From DAOUAJ01 sp034433615 (lineage in GTDB: Bacteria > Chloroflexota > Anaerolineae > DUEN01), in the NCBI GenBank assembly GCA_034433615.1, contig DAOUAJ010000311.1, forward strand, positions 1 to 19,163: a stretch of 19,163 nt of DNA, in the 5' to 3' direction. The translations under genes and the position numbers were made by a program. Positions 1 through 7,511 of the stretch are shown piece by piece. Each line of letters starts with the position of its first letter. Position 1 is the first letter of the stretch. A model generated the notes under the pieces. The model made no database searches. It saw nothing but the letters and a program-made list of their open reading frames with translations, and was not told the DNA's origin.

Positions 1-252
1 CTGGCAGCCTGGCTGGGCTGGTACTACGCGGAACGCGGAGAACGGAGGCGGGCGGAGGTGTTGCTGCGCTGGGTCGAGGCTCAAGCGGACGCCAACGGCG
101 ATCTGCCGGAGCAGGTCTCGACCCACCTCCTGGCCCCTGAGCGCTACGCCGAATGGGAAGCCCGCTGGGGGCCGGTGGCCAAACCGCTCCTCTGGTCCTA
201 CGCCATGTATCTGATTCTCTACCCCGCGCTCGAACCGACCGGTCAGGAATAA
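1..252 (+). CDS. GH15 glucoamylase-type glycosidase, C-terminal end only (5' truncated by window)
   Basis: The reading frame is open from the first base and ends at TAA 250-252, giving about 83 visible C-terminal residues. The segment contains an APERYAEWEARWGPVAKPL stretch followed by LLWSYAMYLIL. A PLxWSxAMYL-type ending is what I know from the last helices of the (alpha/alpha)6 barrel of GH15 glucoamylase and glucodextranase-like enzymes, which release glucose from the non-reducing ends of alpha-glucans. The catalytic glutamates lie upstream of the window and cannot be checked. The next gene starts 3 bases after the stop, so the two are almost certainly co-transcribed and translationally coupled; both would act on alpha-glucosidic substrates. 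Family assignment rests on a short tail and on context. An alternative is another (alpha/alpha)6-barrel glycosidase. Confidence 0.6.
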   Translation: MAAWLGWYYAERGERRRAEVLLRWVEAQADANGDLPEQVSTHLLAPERYAEWEARWGPVAKPLLWSYAMYLILYPALEPTGQE

Positions 253-255
253 GCG

Positions 256-2298
256 ATGGCAACGACTCACGACTTGCAAGGGCTGCTTCATGAACCGTAC
301 GGCCTGGAACACCCTTATGAGCAGGCGCCTACCGAGCGCTTTCCCCGTGACCCCATCGCTGGTCAACCGGTGGCTCTGGGGGTGGCAACCTGGCCCCCGG
401 GGGCGGCCCAGGCGGTCTGGGCCACCTGGGCCCTCGATGGCGGAGCCGGGGAAGAGAGGGCTGAAGGCGGTTGGGTGCGGGACGATGAAGAACGGAGCTA
501 CTGGCAGGTCCTGCTGCCGGCTTTTCGTCGGGAACAGCGGGTCACGTACCGCCTGCACGCCCGGCAGGGTGATCGGATATTGAGCTCGGAGACCTTCTCC
601 TTCGTCGTTGCCGGATGGTGCTCCGTAGGCGATGTGGTCCAATGTCATCTGGCGGCGGATTCCCTGAGGCTAGCGTGTACATCTGAGAAGCCGGCTTTAC
701 AGCCCCACCTGGTGATCGCTTTCCGTGCTCCTCATCGGTTACACGTCCGGTGGGGCGCCGGCCATGGGGCGTCTGCTGGTGAGCCAGGCCCGCTTCAAGC
801 GCCATCCAACGCGCCGGCGTACCCCGTCCTGGAGGAAACCGAAGCGCGCCTCGTCGTCGCCACACCCGACCTGCGGGTCACCATCCACCGTCGTCCCTGC
901 CGGCTGGAGGTGTCCAGATCGGATGGGACCCCGGTGCTGCAAGAGGCGGAACCGCCAGCCTGGTTGGTGGGCGAGGATAAGCGAGCCTTGCGGGTGCGCC
1001 AGCGCTTTGTCAGCCCACCTGACGAAGGCTTCTACGGCTTCGGCGAACGCTACAACGCGCTGGATCAGCGCGGGAATGCCCTGGACGTGCGGGTCTTTGA
1101 CCAATACAAGAATCAAGAGCGCCGAACCTACCTGCCGGTGCCCTTCTTTCTCTCGTCCCAAGGCTATGGGCTGTATCTCGCCACCCACCGGCATGTGGCC
1201 TACGTTACACACCTGACAGGCAAACCGACCCTGCCTCCTGCCTGGGCCTTCGGACCCTGGATGAGCAGCAACGAGTGGAACAGCCAGGCCAGGGTGATGG
1301 AGCAGGTCCGCAAAACCCTCGAGCACCGCATCCCGGCCACGGTGTTGGTCATCGAAGCCTGGAGCGACGAGGCCACCTTTTACATCTGGAACGATGCCCA
1401 GTACACGCCCAGGCCGGCTGATGAGCCCTTCACTTACAGCGACTTCACCTTCCCCCCTGACGGCCGCTGGCCTGATCCCAAAGGCATGATCGAAGCGCTT
1501 CACCGCCTGGGGATCCGGGTCCTCCTGTGGCAGATTCCGGTCATGAAGAAGCTGGACGAACCGCACCCCCAGCACGATCGAGATGAGGCGTACATGATCG
1601 AAAAGGGGTATTGGGTGCGGGAGGCCAATGGCCAGCCTTATCGGATCCGCCCCCTCTGGTTCCATGGCGGCCTGGTATTGGATGTCGCCACCCCCGATGC
1701 AGTGGAGTGGTGGCTCAGCAAACGGGCGTATCTCCTGGATGAGTTAGATGTAGACGGCTTCAAGACCGATGGCGGGGAACACCTCTGGGGGCGAGACCTG
1801 CGCTTCGCCGATGGCCAGCGCGGGGATGAACTGTGCAATCTCTATCCCAACCTGTACGTGGGCGCCTACCATCGCTTTGCCCGGAAGAAGCGCCAGGGCG
1901 ATGCGATCACCTTCAGCCGGGCCGGGTTCACCGGTGCCCAGGCTTACCCCCACCGGTGCCTCAAATTCTACCTTTGGGGAGCGTCTGTCATTCTGTGGCA
2001 TGACCACGTTATCGAGTACACCTATCCTGTTCGCTCTACAGTCAATAGTGAGGCACAAACCATCACGATTGAGCTTCCTGCCTTCCCTCTTGACCTGACC
2101 CTGATCCTCAGAGCTTCTGAGCCTTCGGCCGTATCCGTCAACAATATCCGTATCGGGGGGCTTGCCGATCTTGCTGCTCGGCCAAAGGGAGTGGATGGGG
2201 GCTGGTTCTATGACACAGGAAAAGGTTGCAGCTTCGTGAAACTCCCGGGGGCTGAATTCCCGAGAACGGTTGCCCTACACCGGTGCAACCCCGTCTGA
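256..2298 (+). CDS. GH31 alpha-glucosidase-like protein, internally deleted / chimeric C-terminus
   Basis: ATG at 256 follows the GH15 stop by 3 bases, with AGGAA just upstream. The 680-residue product has a GH31-type N-terminal beta-sandwich (to about residue 325; GFYGFGERYNALDQRG is the substrate-pocket loop) and then the catalytic barrel (PAWAFGPWMSSNEWNSQ onward). DVDGFKTDGGEH carries the expected nucleophile Asp at residue 505. After GAQAYP (about residue 565) similarity to the family stops. The usual W(A/S)GD segment with the acid/base Asp and the remaining barrel strands is absent in all three forward frames. The last ~115 residues (VIEYTYPVRSTVNSEAQ to the end) look like a separate beta-sandwich with lower GC. 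GH31 enzymes retain through two carboxylates, so this protein is probably inactive as an alpha-glucosidase: a decaying gene or a recombination chimera whose frame stayed open. An assembly error at about 1950-1965 is the main alternative. Confidence 0.72.
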   Translation: MATTHDLQGLLHEPYGLEHPYEQAPTERFPRDPIAGQPVALGVATWPPGAAQAVWATWALDGGAGEERAEGGWVRDDEERSYWQVLLPAFRREQRVTYRLHARQGDRILSSETFSFVVAGWCSVGDVVQCHLAADSLRLACTSEKPALQPHLVIAFRAPHRLHVRWGAGHGASAGEPGPLQAPSNAPAYPVLEETEARLVVATPDLRVTIHRRPCRLEVSRSDGTPVLQEAEPPAWLVGEDKRALRVRQRFVSPPDEGFYGFGERYNALDQRGNALDVRVFDQYKNQERRTYLPVPFFLSSQGYGLYLATHRHVAYVTHLTGKPTLPPAWAFGPWMSSNEWNSQARVMEQVRKTLEHRIPATVLVIEAWSDEATFYIWNDAQYTPRPADEPFTYSDFTFPPDGRWPDPKGMIEALHRLGIRVLLWQIPVMKKLDEPHPQHDRDEAYMIEKGYWVREANGQPYRIRPLWFHGGLVLDVATPDAVEWWLSKRAYLLDELDVDGFKTDGGEHLWGRDLRFADGQRGDELCNLYPNLYVGAYHRFARKKRQGDAITFSRAGFTGAQAYPHRCLKFYLWGASVILWHDHVIEYTYPVRSTVNSEAQTITIELPAFPLDLTLILRASEPSAVSVNNIRIGGLADLAARPKGVDGGWFYDTGKGCSFVKLPGAEFPRTVALHRCNPV

Positions 2299-2383
2299 TA
2301 TAGACACCCCTGCCTATTTACCGTGTTGCTTGTTTTGTCTTCCCGGATTCCATTTACCCCGCCCTGAGGTTCGTGCCTCATGT

Positions 2384-2453
2384 GCGTTAACTTCAGGCTC
2401 TACACCCGTCTCCGAGTGCGGCCTGAGGACGGGTCCCCGAGCTTAAGTTAGCG
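2384..2453. other. Long imperfect hairpin in the gap after the GH31 gene
   Basis: ACCCGTC (2404-2410) pairs perfectly with GACGGGT (2428-2434). Outside this, GGCTC/GAGC and TTAACTT/AAGTTAG further pair 2384-2400 with 2439-2453, with small bulges. No run of T follows, so it is not a classical intrinsic terminator. It could stabilise the 3' end of the GH15-GH31 transcript or be a relic of a small palindromic element. The rest of 2299-2589 shows no coding signal that I can support. Confidence 0.4.
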
Positions 2454-2589
2454 TCTATGGGTTGCACCCTTCCCTTGCCCCCCTTCTGGAAGATCTGACC
2501 CGCCCCGCTACGCCTGACGCCCACCCCATCGCTCCGCTAGTCCCGGCCGCCCGCTGGTTGACCGACATTGCCGGCCAGGGCTCTCGCGC

Positions 2590-2618
2590 TTGACATCCCG
2601 GGCAAAGCGGGTTAGAAT
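2590..2618 (+). promoter_or_regulatory. Sigma-70-type promoter of the maltodextrin transport operon
   Basis: TTGACA at 2590-2595 is a perfect -35 hexamer, and TAGAAT at 2613-2618 is a one-mismatch -10, separated by exactly 17 bases. It is the only near-consensus pair in the gap and lies about 175 bases before the first gene of the operon. Transcription would begin near 2625, inside the operator boxes. Confidence 0.8.
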
Positions 2619-2643
2619 TAAAGCGATTTAGTAAACCGATTTA
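2619..2643 (+). promoter_or_regulatory. Tandem LacI-type operator boxes overlapping the transcription start
   Basis: Two 12-base boxes, TAAAGCGATTTA (2619-2630) and TAAACCGATTTA (2632-2643), each form an imperfect palindrome around a central CG, the hallmark of LacI/GalR-family operators. Their centres are 13 bases apart and the first box touches the -10 element. Bound repressor would block promoter escape. The obvious candidate is the LacI-family regulator encoded at 7512-8549, the last gene of the same operon, which would make the circuit autoregulatory. Confidence 0.7.
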
Positions 2644-2736
2644 AACAACACCTCATCGTGATCACGGTGGCCCTTGTGCTTAGAAATTGGATGAGAAGCG
2701 GGATGGTCGTAGGAATCTGTCTAAGGTTTCCAGGAA

Positions 2737-2767
2737 CCTCTGGCAGGAGCTATCCGGTCACCAGAGG
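2737..2767 (+). other. 5'-leader hairpin before the sugar-binding protein gene
   Basis: CCTCTGG (2737-2743) and CCAGAGG (2761-2767) form a perfect 7-bp stem ending 13 bases before the Shine-Dalgarno GGAGG (2781-2785). A 10-base perfect palindrome, CGTGATCACG (2657-2666), lies nearer the start of the leader. Either could influence mRNA stability or translation; no riboswitch family is recognised. Confidence 0.35.
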
Positions 2768-2793
2768 ACAAGCAAGAAAGGGAGGAAAGAGCT

Positions 2794-4110
2794 ATGAAAC
2801 TCAAACGGTTAACCTTGCTAAGTATCTTGCTCGTGCTGGGGCTGGCAGCGGCGTGTGTGCCGGCGGCCACCCCTGCACCACCAACGCCGACGACGGCGAC
2901 ACCGCCACCACCCTCGCCTACACCTAAGCCGCCGGAGAAGGTAACTCTCGCATTCTGGAATTACTGGGACGGCAAGAACGCCGAGGTCATCCAGGCGCTG
3001 GTAAACCAGTACAACCAGGAGCACCCCGAGGTCGAGATCAAGAACGTCTTCATCGGCTGGGGGGAGCTGCTGCCCAAACTGATGACCGCTGCTGCCGGCG
3101 GGGAGGTACCCGACATCGCTGCCGGAGACCTGATCTGGATCCCCAAGCTGGCCGAGACAGGCGCCCTGGTGGAGCTGAACTCCTACATCGAGAAGTCAAG
3201 CGTAGATGTCAACGACTTCTACCCGGAGCTGCTCAAGATTGACCGCTACGACGGGAAGTTCTATGCCCTGCCGGTGAGCACCAACAACCTGGAGCTGTTC
3301 TACAACAAGGACCTCTTCAAGGCCGCCGGGTTGGACCCGGAGAAGCCACCGACGACATGGGATGAGTTGGTCGAGGTGGCCCGGCAGTGCACCGACCCCG
3401 GCCAAGGCATCTGGGGCATGGAGCTGTTCACCCAGCCAGGAGAAGGACTGACCTGGCAGTTCCAGGTGTATCTGTGGCAAGCGGGAGGAGAATTCCTGAG
3501 CGATGACTATTCCAAAGCCGCCTTCAACACCCCGGCGGGCAAGAAGGCGCTGCAGTTCTGGGTGGATCTGATCCAGAAGGAGAAGGTGGCGCCCCTGGCA
3601 CCATGGGGGCTGTTCGGTCAAGGGAAGGCCTGCATGGTGATGGACGGCTCGTGGATGGTGGGCATCTGGCGGGAGCAAGCGCCGTTTGACTTCGGGACAG
3701 CGCCCATGCCCATCCCGGCGGACGGCCAGCCGGCCACCAACATGGGCGGAGAGCACATCTTCCTGTTCCAGACCACTCCTGAGAGGCAGCAGGCGGCCTG
3801 GGAGTTCGTCAACTGGCTGACCAGCACCGAGACCCAGATCGAGTGGGACACCCAGACGGGGTTTATGCCGGTGCGGGACTCGGTGGCGAAGCACGAGCGG
3901 TACCGGAAGTGGTTGCAAGACACGGAGCCACGGCTGGTGCCCTTCGTGGACAACCAGCGCTACGCTCATGCTCGCCCTCCCATCACCAGGTATCCCGAGG
4001 TCTCTGATGCCTTCTCCAGGGAGCTGGAAAAGGCGTTGCATGGCACGGTCAGCGTAGAGGAGGCCCTGACCAACGCCGAGGCTGCTGTGAATGAGGTCCT
4101 GGCGAAGTAG
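2794..4110 (+). CDS. Lipoprotein sugar-binding protein of an ABC importer (maltodextrin-type)
   Basis: The product is 438 residues long. Residues 1-20 form a lipoprotein signal peptide (KLKR, then a hydrophobic core) ending in an AAAC lipobox-like site with Cys21 as the predicted lipid anchor. A Pro/Thr-rich linker (about 22-48) precedes the mature fold. From about residue 49 it reads as a family 1 extracellular solute-binding protein (VTLAFWNYWDGKNAEVIQAL; LPVSTNNLELFYNKDLFKAAGLDPEKPPTTWDEL is split here only for description), the class that serves malto-oligosaccharides and other sugars. The start is fixed by GGAGG 8 bases upstream. It is the first gene of the operon with two permeases, a GH13 enzyme and a LacI regulator, so maltodextrin is the inferred ligand. 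The exact sugar cannot be read from the sequence. Confidence 0.92.
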   Translation: MKLKRLTLLSILLVLGLAAACVPAATPAPPTPTTATPPPPSPTPKPPEKVTLAFWNYWDGKNAEVIQALVNQYNQEHPEVEIKNVFIGWGELLPKLMTAAAGGEVPDIAAGDLIWIPKLAETGALVELNSYIEKSSVDVNDFYPELLKIDRYDGKFYALPVSTNNLELFYNKDLFKAAGLDPEKPPTTWDELVEVARQCTDPGQGIWGMELFTQPGEGLTWQFQVYLWQAGGEFLSDDYSKAAFNTPAGKKALQFWVDLIQKEKVAPLAPWGLFGQGKACMVMDGSWMVGIWREQAPFDFGTAPMPIPADGQPATNMGGEHIFLFQTTPERQQAAWEFVNWLTSTETQIEWDTQTGFMPVRDSVAKHERYRKWLQDTEPRLVPFVDNQRYAHARPPITRYPEVSDAFSRELEKALHGTVSVEEALTNAEAAVNEVLAK

Positions 4111-4143
4111 CTACAGGCTGCGGTGGTGTGTGCTCGGGCAAGG

Positions 4144-4187
4144 TTGAAGGCCCGAGGCCCTTCAAGGAGAACAAGGCCCTGGGCCTT
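4144..4187 (+). other. Two intercistronic hairpins between binding protein and permease genes
   Basis: TTGAAGG (4144-4150) pairs with CCTTCAA (4159-4165). A second stem forms from AAGGCC (4173-4178) with GGCCTT (4182-4187). No U-tract follows either. Hairpins just after the binding-protein gene commonly protect that part of the message and lower permease expression, which fits the stoichiometry such importers need. Confidence 0.5.
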
Positions 4188-4266
4188 TGCTCGAGAGGAA
4201 GTGTGTTTGCCGCCCCTACCGTATGAGGTGTACCATATTGGGCCCGGAGGGGGAAAGCAGGTCCCC

Positions 4267-5187
4267 ATGCTTCCCAAAACCAACATGCGTGCCCGACCCT
4301 GGCGAGAACTACAGCGACGAGATGACCTGTGGACCGCGCTGGTGTGTTTGCTGCCCGCGGCGGTCATTTTTGGCGCTTTCAACATCTTTCCCATCCTTTG
4401 TTCCGGCTACCTCAGCCTGCTGGAGTGGGATGGGCTCAGCTCTCACCGCGTCTTCGTGGGCCTGGCGAATTACATGGACCTGGCCCGTTCAGGGGATTTC
4501 TGGAACTCCCTGGGCGTCACCCTATACTACATGGTGGGCATCACCGTGCTCGGGATCGCAGCCGGCCTGGCTGTGGCCCTGGCCCTCAACCGGGGTCTGC
4601 GAGCCTTGCCCTTCTATCGGGCAGTTTACTTCACCCCGGTCATTACCTCTACCGTGGCAGCCGCTGTGGTGTGGAAATACCTTTTCGACCCTGGTTCGGG
4701 GTTCGTGAACGTGACTCTTCACTCAGCAGGTCTGCCTGCTCCTGCCTGGCTGGCCAGCACCGTGTGGGCCATGCCGGCCATCATCCTGGTGGGGGTGTGG
4801 AAGCGCCTGGGGTTTAACATGGTCATCTACCTGGCCGGACTCCAGAGCATCCCCAGAGAATATTACGAGGCGGCTGAAGTGGACGGCGCCGGGACCTGGG
4901 CTCGCCTTCGCCACGTCACATGGCCGCTATTGACTCCCATTACCGTACTCTTGGTCATCATGTCGGTCATCGATGCCTTCCTGGTCTTCGATCAGGTCTT
5001 TGTGATGACCAGCGGCGGTCCTCTGGGCTCAACAGATGTAGTGGGACTCTTCCTCTATCGGTACGCCTTTCGTTACTTCGAAATGGGCACGGCTTCGGCT
5101 GTGGGCTGGGTGATCTTCGCGGTTATCTTCGCCATCACCCTGATGCAGTGGAGGCTCTTCGGGTTCGGGGCAAGGGGGACAACGTGA
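4267..5187 (+). CDS. ABC sugar transporter permease, MalF/UgpA-type
   Basis: This is a 306-residue integral membrane protein with about six hydrophobic segments, the first at WTALVCLLPAAVIFGAFNIF. The EAA coupling loop, EAAEVDGAGTWARLRHVTWP, begins at residue 201 and would contact the ATPase. The frame is open upstream to 4123, but that extension is basic and unlike any permease N-terminus. ATG 4267 gives the family's usual length and has a GGAGGGGG Shine-Dalgarno at 4246-4253, somewhat far away. The gene follows the binding-protein gene after 156 bases that contain two hairpins, and its TGA overlaps the GTG of the second permease. No ATPase gene follows, as is usual for importers of this class that share one ATPase. 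Confidence 0.9.
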   Translation: MLPKTNMRARPWRELQRRDDLWTALVCLLPAAVIFGAFNIFPILCSGYLSLLEWDGLSSHRVFVGLANYMDLARSGDFWNSLGVTLYYMVGITVLGIAAGLAVALALNRGLRALPFYRAVYFTPVITSTVAAAVVWKYLFDPGSGFVNVTLHSAGLPAPAWLASTVWAMPAIILVGVWKRLGFNMVIYLAGLQSIPREYYEAAEVDGAGTWARLRHVTWPLLTPITVLLVIMSVIDAFLVFDQVFVMTSGGPLGSTDVVGLFLYRYAFRYFEMGTASAVGWVIFAVIFAITLMQWRLFGFGARGTT

Positions 5188-6086
5188 AACAGTACCGCAA
5201 TACCCCGATCACCGCGCGCCAGGTCGCATGGCCTAAGATGAAAGCCTGGGAGATCATAGGGGCGGGTCAAACCTGGTTACCGCCCCGTGCCCTCCTGCAC
5301 GCGTTTCTGCTGGCCGGCGGGCTTGTGGTTGTTTCACCCTTCTTGTGGATGATTACCACCTCCCTCAAGCCCATCAAGCTGACCTATGCGCCGCCTTATC
5401 TCATCCCCACTCACTTTGAGTGGCGAAATTACCTGATAGCCTGGCAGGCCGCACCTTTCGCCCGTTTCTACCTGAACAGCTTCATCATGGCCGTGGGTAT
5501 CACCGGTGGCCAGTTGCTCTTCTCCTCCCTGGCGGCCTACGCCTTTGCCCGCTTGCGCTTTCCGGGGCGGGACATCCTGTTCCTGGTGTTCCTGGGGACG
5601 ATGATGGTGCCCTTTCACGTGACCCTGATCCCGTCCTACCTGGTCGTGCGTTGGCTGGGCTGGCTGGACACCTACCAGGCGCTTATTGTGCCGCGCCTGG
5701 TCAGCGCCTTCGGCATCTTCCTGTTGCGGCAATACTACCTCACCATCCCGACAGAGCTGGACGAGGCTGCGCTGATCGACGGCTGCTCCCGCCTGGGGGT
5801 CTGGTGGCGAATCATCTTGCCCCTCTCCCAGCCGGCCCTGGCTGCGCTGGCCATCTTTGCCTTCCTCTTCGCCTGGAACGACTTCCTCTGGCCTCTGGTG
5901 GTGACCAACAACCCGGAGATGCGCACCATCCAGCTCGGCCTGGCCATGTTCCAGGGGCGATATGGCACCCAGTGGACGTACCTGATGGCCGGCACAGTGA
6001 CAGCCACTATCCCCGGTATCCTGGTTTTCTTGCTGGGGCAGAAGCGGTTCATCGAGGGCATCACCCTCACCGGTCTCAAGGGCTAA
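5184..6086 (+). CDS. ABC sugar transporter permease, MalG-type
   Basis: This is a 300-residue permease with about six transmembrane segments (LLHAFLLAGGLVVVSPFLWM first). Its EAA loop begins at residue 194 (EAALIDGCSRLGVWWRIILP), the canonical MalG form. The frame is open far upstream inside the previous gene. I chose GTG 5184 because it sits in a GTGA overlap with the stop of the first permease and has an AAGGGGG ribosome-binding site at about 5172-5178. An ATG at 5239 would shorten the N-terminal cytoplasmic region without losing membrane segments. With the MalF-type protein it would form the heterodimeric channel for the lipoprotein encoded upstream. Confidence 0.9.
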   Translation: MKQYRNTPITARQVAWPKMKAWEIIGAGQTWLPPRALLHAFLLAGGLVVVSPFLWMITTSLKPIKLTYAPPYLIPTHFEWRNYLIAWQAAPFARFYLNSFIMAVGITGGQLLFSSLAAYAFARLRFPGRDILFLVFLGTMMVPFHVTLIPSYLVVRWLGWLDTYQALIVPRLVSAFGIFLLRQYYLTIPTELDEAALIDGCSRLGVWWRIILPLSQPALAALAIFAFLFAWNDFLWPLVVTNNPEMRTIQLGLAMFQGRYGTQWTYLMAGTVTATIPGILVFLLGQKRFIEGITLTGLKG

Positions 6087-6107
6087 GCAGGCTGTGAGGT
6101 GAACATC

Positions 6108-7499
6108 ATGGAGTACCCGATCCCGGACTGGGTCAAAGACGCCATATTCTACGAGATCTTCCCTGAGCGCTTTGCCAACGGCGACCCAGGCAACGACCCC
6201 CCTGGCGTCGAACCATGGGGCGGGGTCCCAACCCGAACCAACTTCTTCGGCGGCGACCTGCAGGGGATCATCCAGAAGCTGGACTACCTGGAGGCGCTGG
6301 GCATCAACGCGGTCTACCTGACGCCCATTTTCGCCGCCCACACGAACCACAAATATGACACGGCGGACTACTACCGCATCGACCCTCACTTTGGCGACCT
6401 GCAAACCTTCCGGCGGCTTCTCCGTGAGGCCCACCGCCGAGGCATTCGGATCGTCCTGGACGCCGTGTTCAACCACGTGGGCGAAGGGTTTTGGGCTTTT
6501 CGGGACGTGATAGAGCGGGGCGAGGCCTCGCCGTATGTGAACTGGTTCTACATCGAAGACTTGCCCGTCACCAAAGAGCCGACCCCGAACTACGCCACCT
6601 ACGAGAATGCCGACTATTTGGTGAAGTTGAACATCCATAACCCGGAGGTGCGGCGCTACCTTTATGACGTGGCCCGCCATTGGACCCGGGAGGGGATTGA
6701 CGGCTGGCGGTTGGATGTGCCTTACCTGATGAACCACCGCTTTTGGAAGGGTTTTCGCCGCGTGGTGAAGGAGATCAACCCGGAGCTGTACATCGTGGCT
6801 GAGATCTGGCAACAGGCCACAGACTGGCTCCATGGAGATGAGTGTGATGGCGCGATGAACTACCGCCTGCGCGACCTGATCCTGGATTTTTTCGTATATG
6901 AGAAGCTGGATGCCCCGGCCTTTGATCGAGAATTAGCCACTCTGCGAGCGGAACATCCGGGAGAGACGGCTTATACGATGCTGAATCTGTTGGGAAGCCA
7001 CGATACGCCTCGTTTCCTCACCCTGTGCCAGGATGATAAAGAGCGCTTCAAGGTGGCAGCGGCATTCCTCTTCACGTATGTTGGTGTTCCGATGATCTAC
7101 TACGGGGACGAGGTGGGGATGACCGGCGAGAATGATCCCGACTGTCGTCGCCCCATGGTCTGGGATCCGGCCTCGCAAAATCAAGAGCTTCTGGAATGGC
7201 ATCGCCGACTGATCCGTATCCGGAAGGCGCACCCTGCCCTCCGTCGGGGAACCATGCACCCGGTGGATGCCTCAGGCGATGTCTACGCCTTTGAGCAGCA
7301 ACACGGAACAGACTATGTACTCGTCATTCTCAACCGGGGAGTCACTGCCCAAACGCTACGGTTGCCGGCTGAGTGCTGGCATGACGCGCCTGTGCTGTAT
7401 GATGAACTCTCTGGCAAGGTGCACCCGCGCGCCAACCCCGTTGGGATCAGCGAATGTTCGGCCCAGATCCTGGTCAGGGGTGGGGAGAGATCGATCTAA
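6108..7499 (+). CDS. GH13 neopullulanase / cyclomaltodextrinase-like hydrolase, cytoplasmic
   Basis: The product is 463 residues with no signal peptide, so it acts on imported maltodextrins. All four GH13 signatures are visible: DAVFNHVG (region I), GWRLDVPY with nucleophile Asp203, VAEIW with acid/base Glu232, and LLGSHDTPR with Asp299. HTNHKYDTADYYRIDPHFG and YYGDEVGMTGENDPDCRRPM are typical of the neopullulanase/cyclomaltodextrinase group. The enzyme lacks the N-terminal CBM34-type domain common in that group, where about 580 residues are usual, so it may have a different oligomeric state and more open substrate range. ATG 6108 is preferred over GTG 6099 because GAGGTGA (6096-6102) lies 5 bases before it. 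It sits 21 bases after the MalG-type gene and is clearly part of the operon. Confidence 0.92.
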   Translation: MEYPIPDWVKDAIFYEIFPERFANGDPGNDPPGVEPWGGVPTRTNFFGGDLQGIIQKLDYLEALGINAVYLTPIFAAHTNHKYDTADYYRIDPHFGDLQTFRRLLREAHRRGIRIVLDAVFNHVGEGFWAFRDVIERGEASPYVNWFYIEDLPVTKEPTPNYATYENADYLVKLNIHNPEVRRYLYDVARHWTREGIDGWRLDVPYLMNHRFWKGFRRVVKEINPELYIVAEIWQQATDWLHGDECDGAMNYRLRDLILDFFVYEKLDAPAFDRELATLRAEHPGETAYTMLNLLGSHDTPRFLTLCQDDKERFKVAAAFLFTYVGVPMIYYGDEVGMTGENDPDCRRPMVWDPASQNQELLEWHRRLIRIRKAHPALRRGTMHPVDASGDVYAFEQQHGTDYVLVILNRGVTAQTLRLPAECWHDAPVLYDELSGKVHPRANPVGISECSAQILVRGGERSI

Positions 7500-7511
7500 G
7501 GGAGTAAGTAG

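Noticed and set aside
739..1665. A 308-codon minus-strand frame opposite the GH31 gene
   Set aside because: Antisense shadow; the plus-strand frame carries GH31 motifs and the minus product resembles nothing.
2658..2927. Short plus-strand frame overlapping the start of the sugar-binding protein gene
   Set aside because: No ribosome-binding site or domain; it overlaps a clear lipoprotein signal sequence in another frame.
3196..4041. A 281-codon minus-strand frame opposite the sugar-binding protein gene
   Set aside because: Antisense shadow of a well-supported lipoprotein gene.
4123..4266. N-terminal extension of the first permease to 4123
   Set aside because: The extension is basic, covers the intercistronic hairpins, and has no family counterpart; ATG 4267 has a Shine-Dalgarno and gives normal length.
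5334..6833. A 499-codon minus-strand frame opposite the MalG-type permease and GH13 genes
   Set aside because: It is antisense to two genes with clear motifs; its His/Val/Gly-rich product has no domain. It is a shadow caused by high GC third positions.
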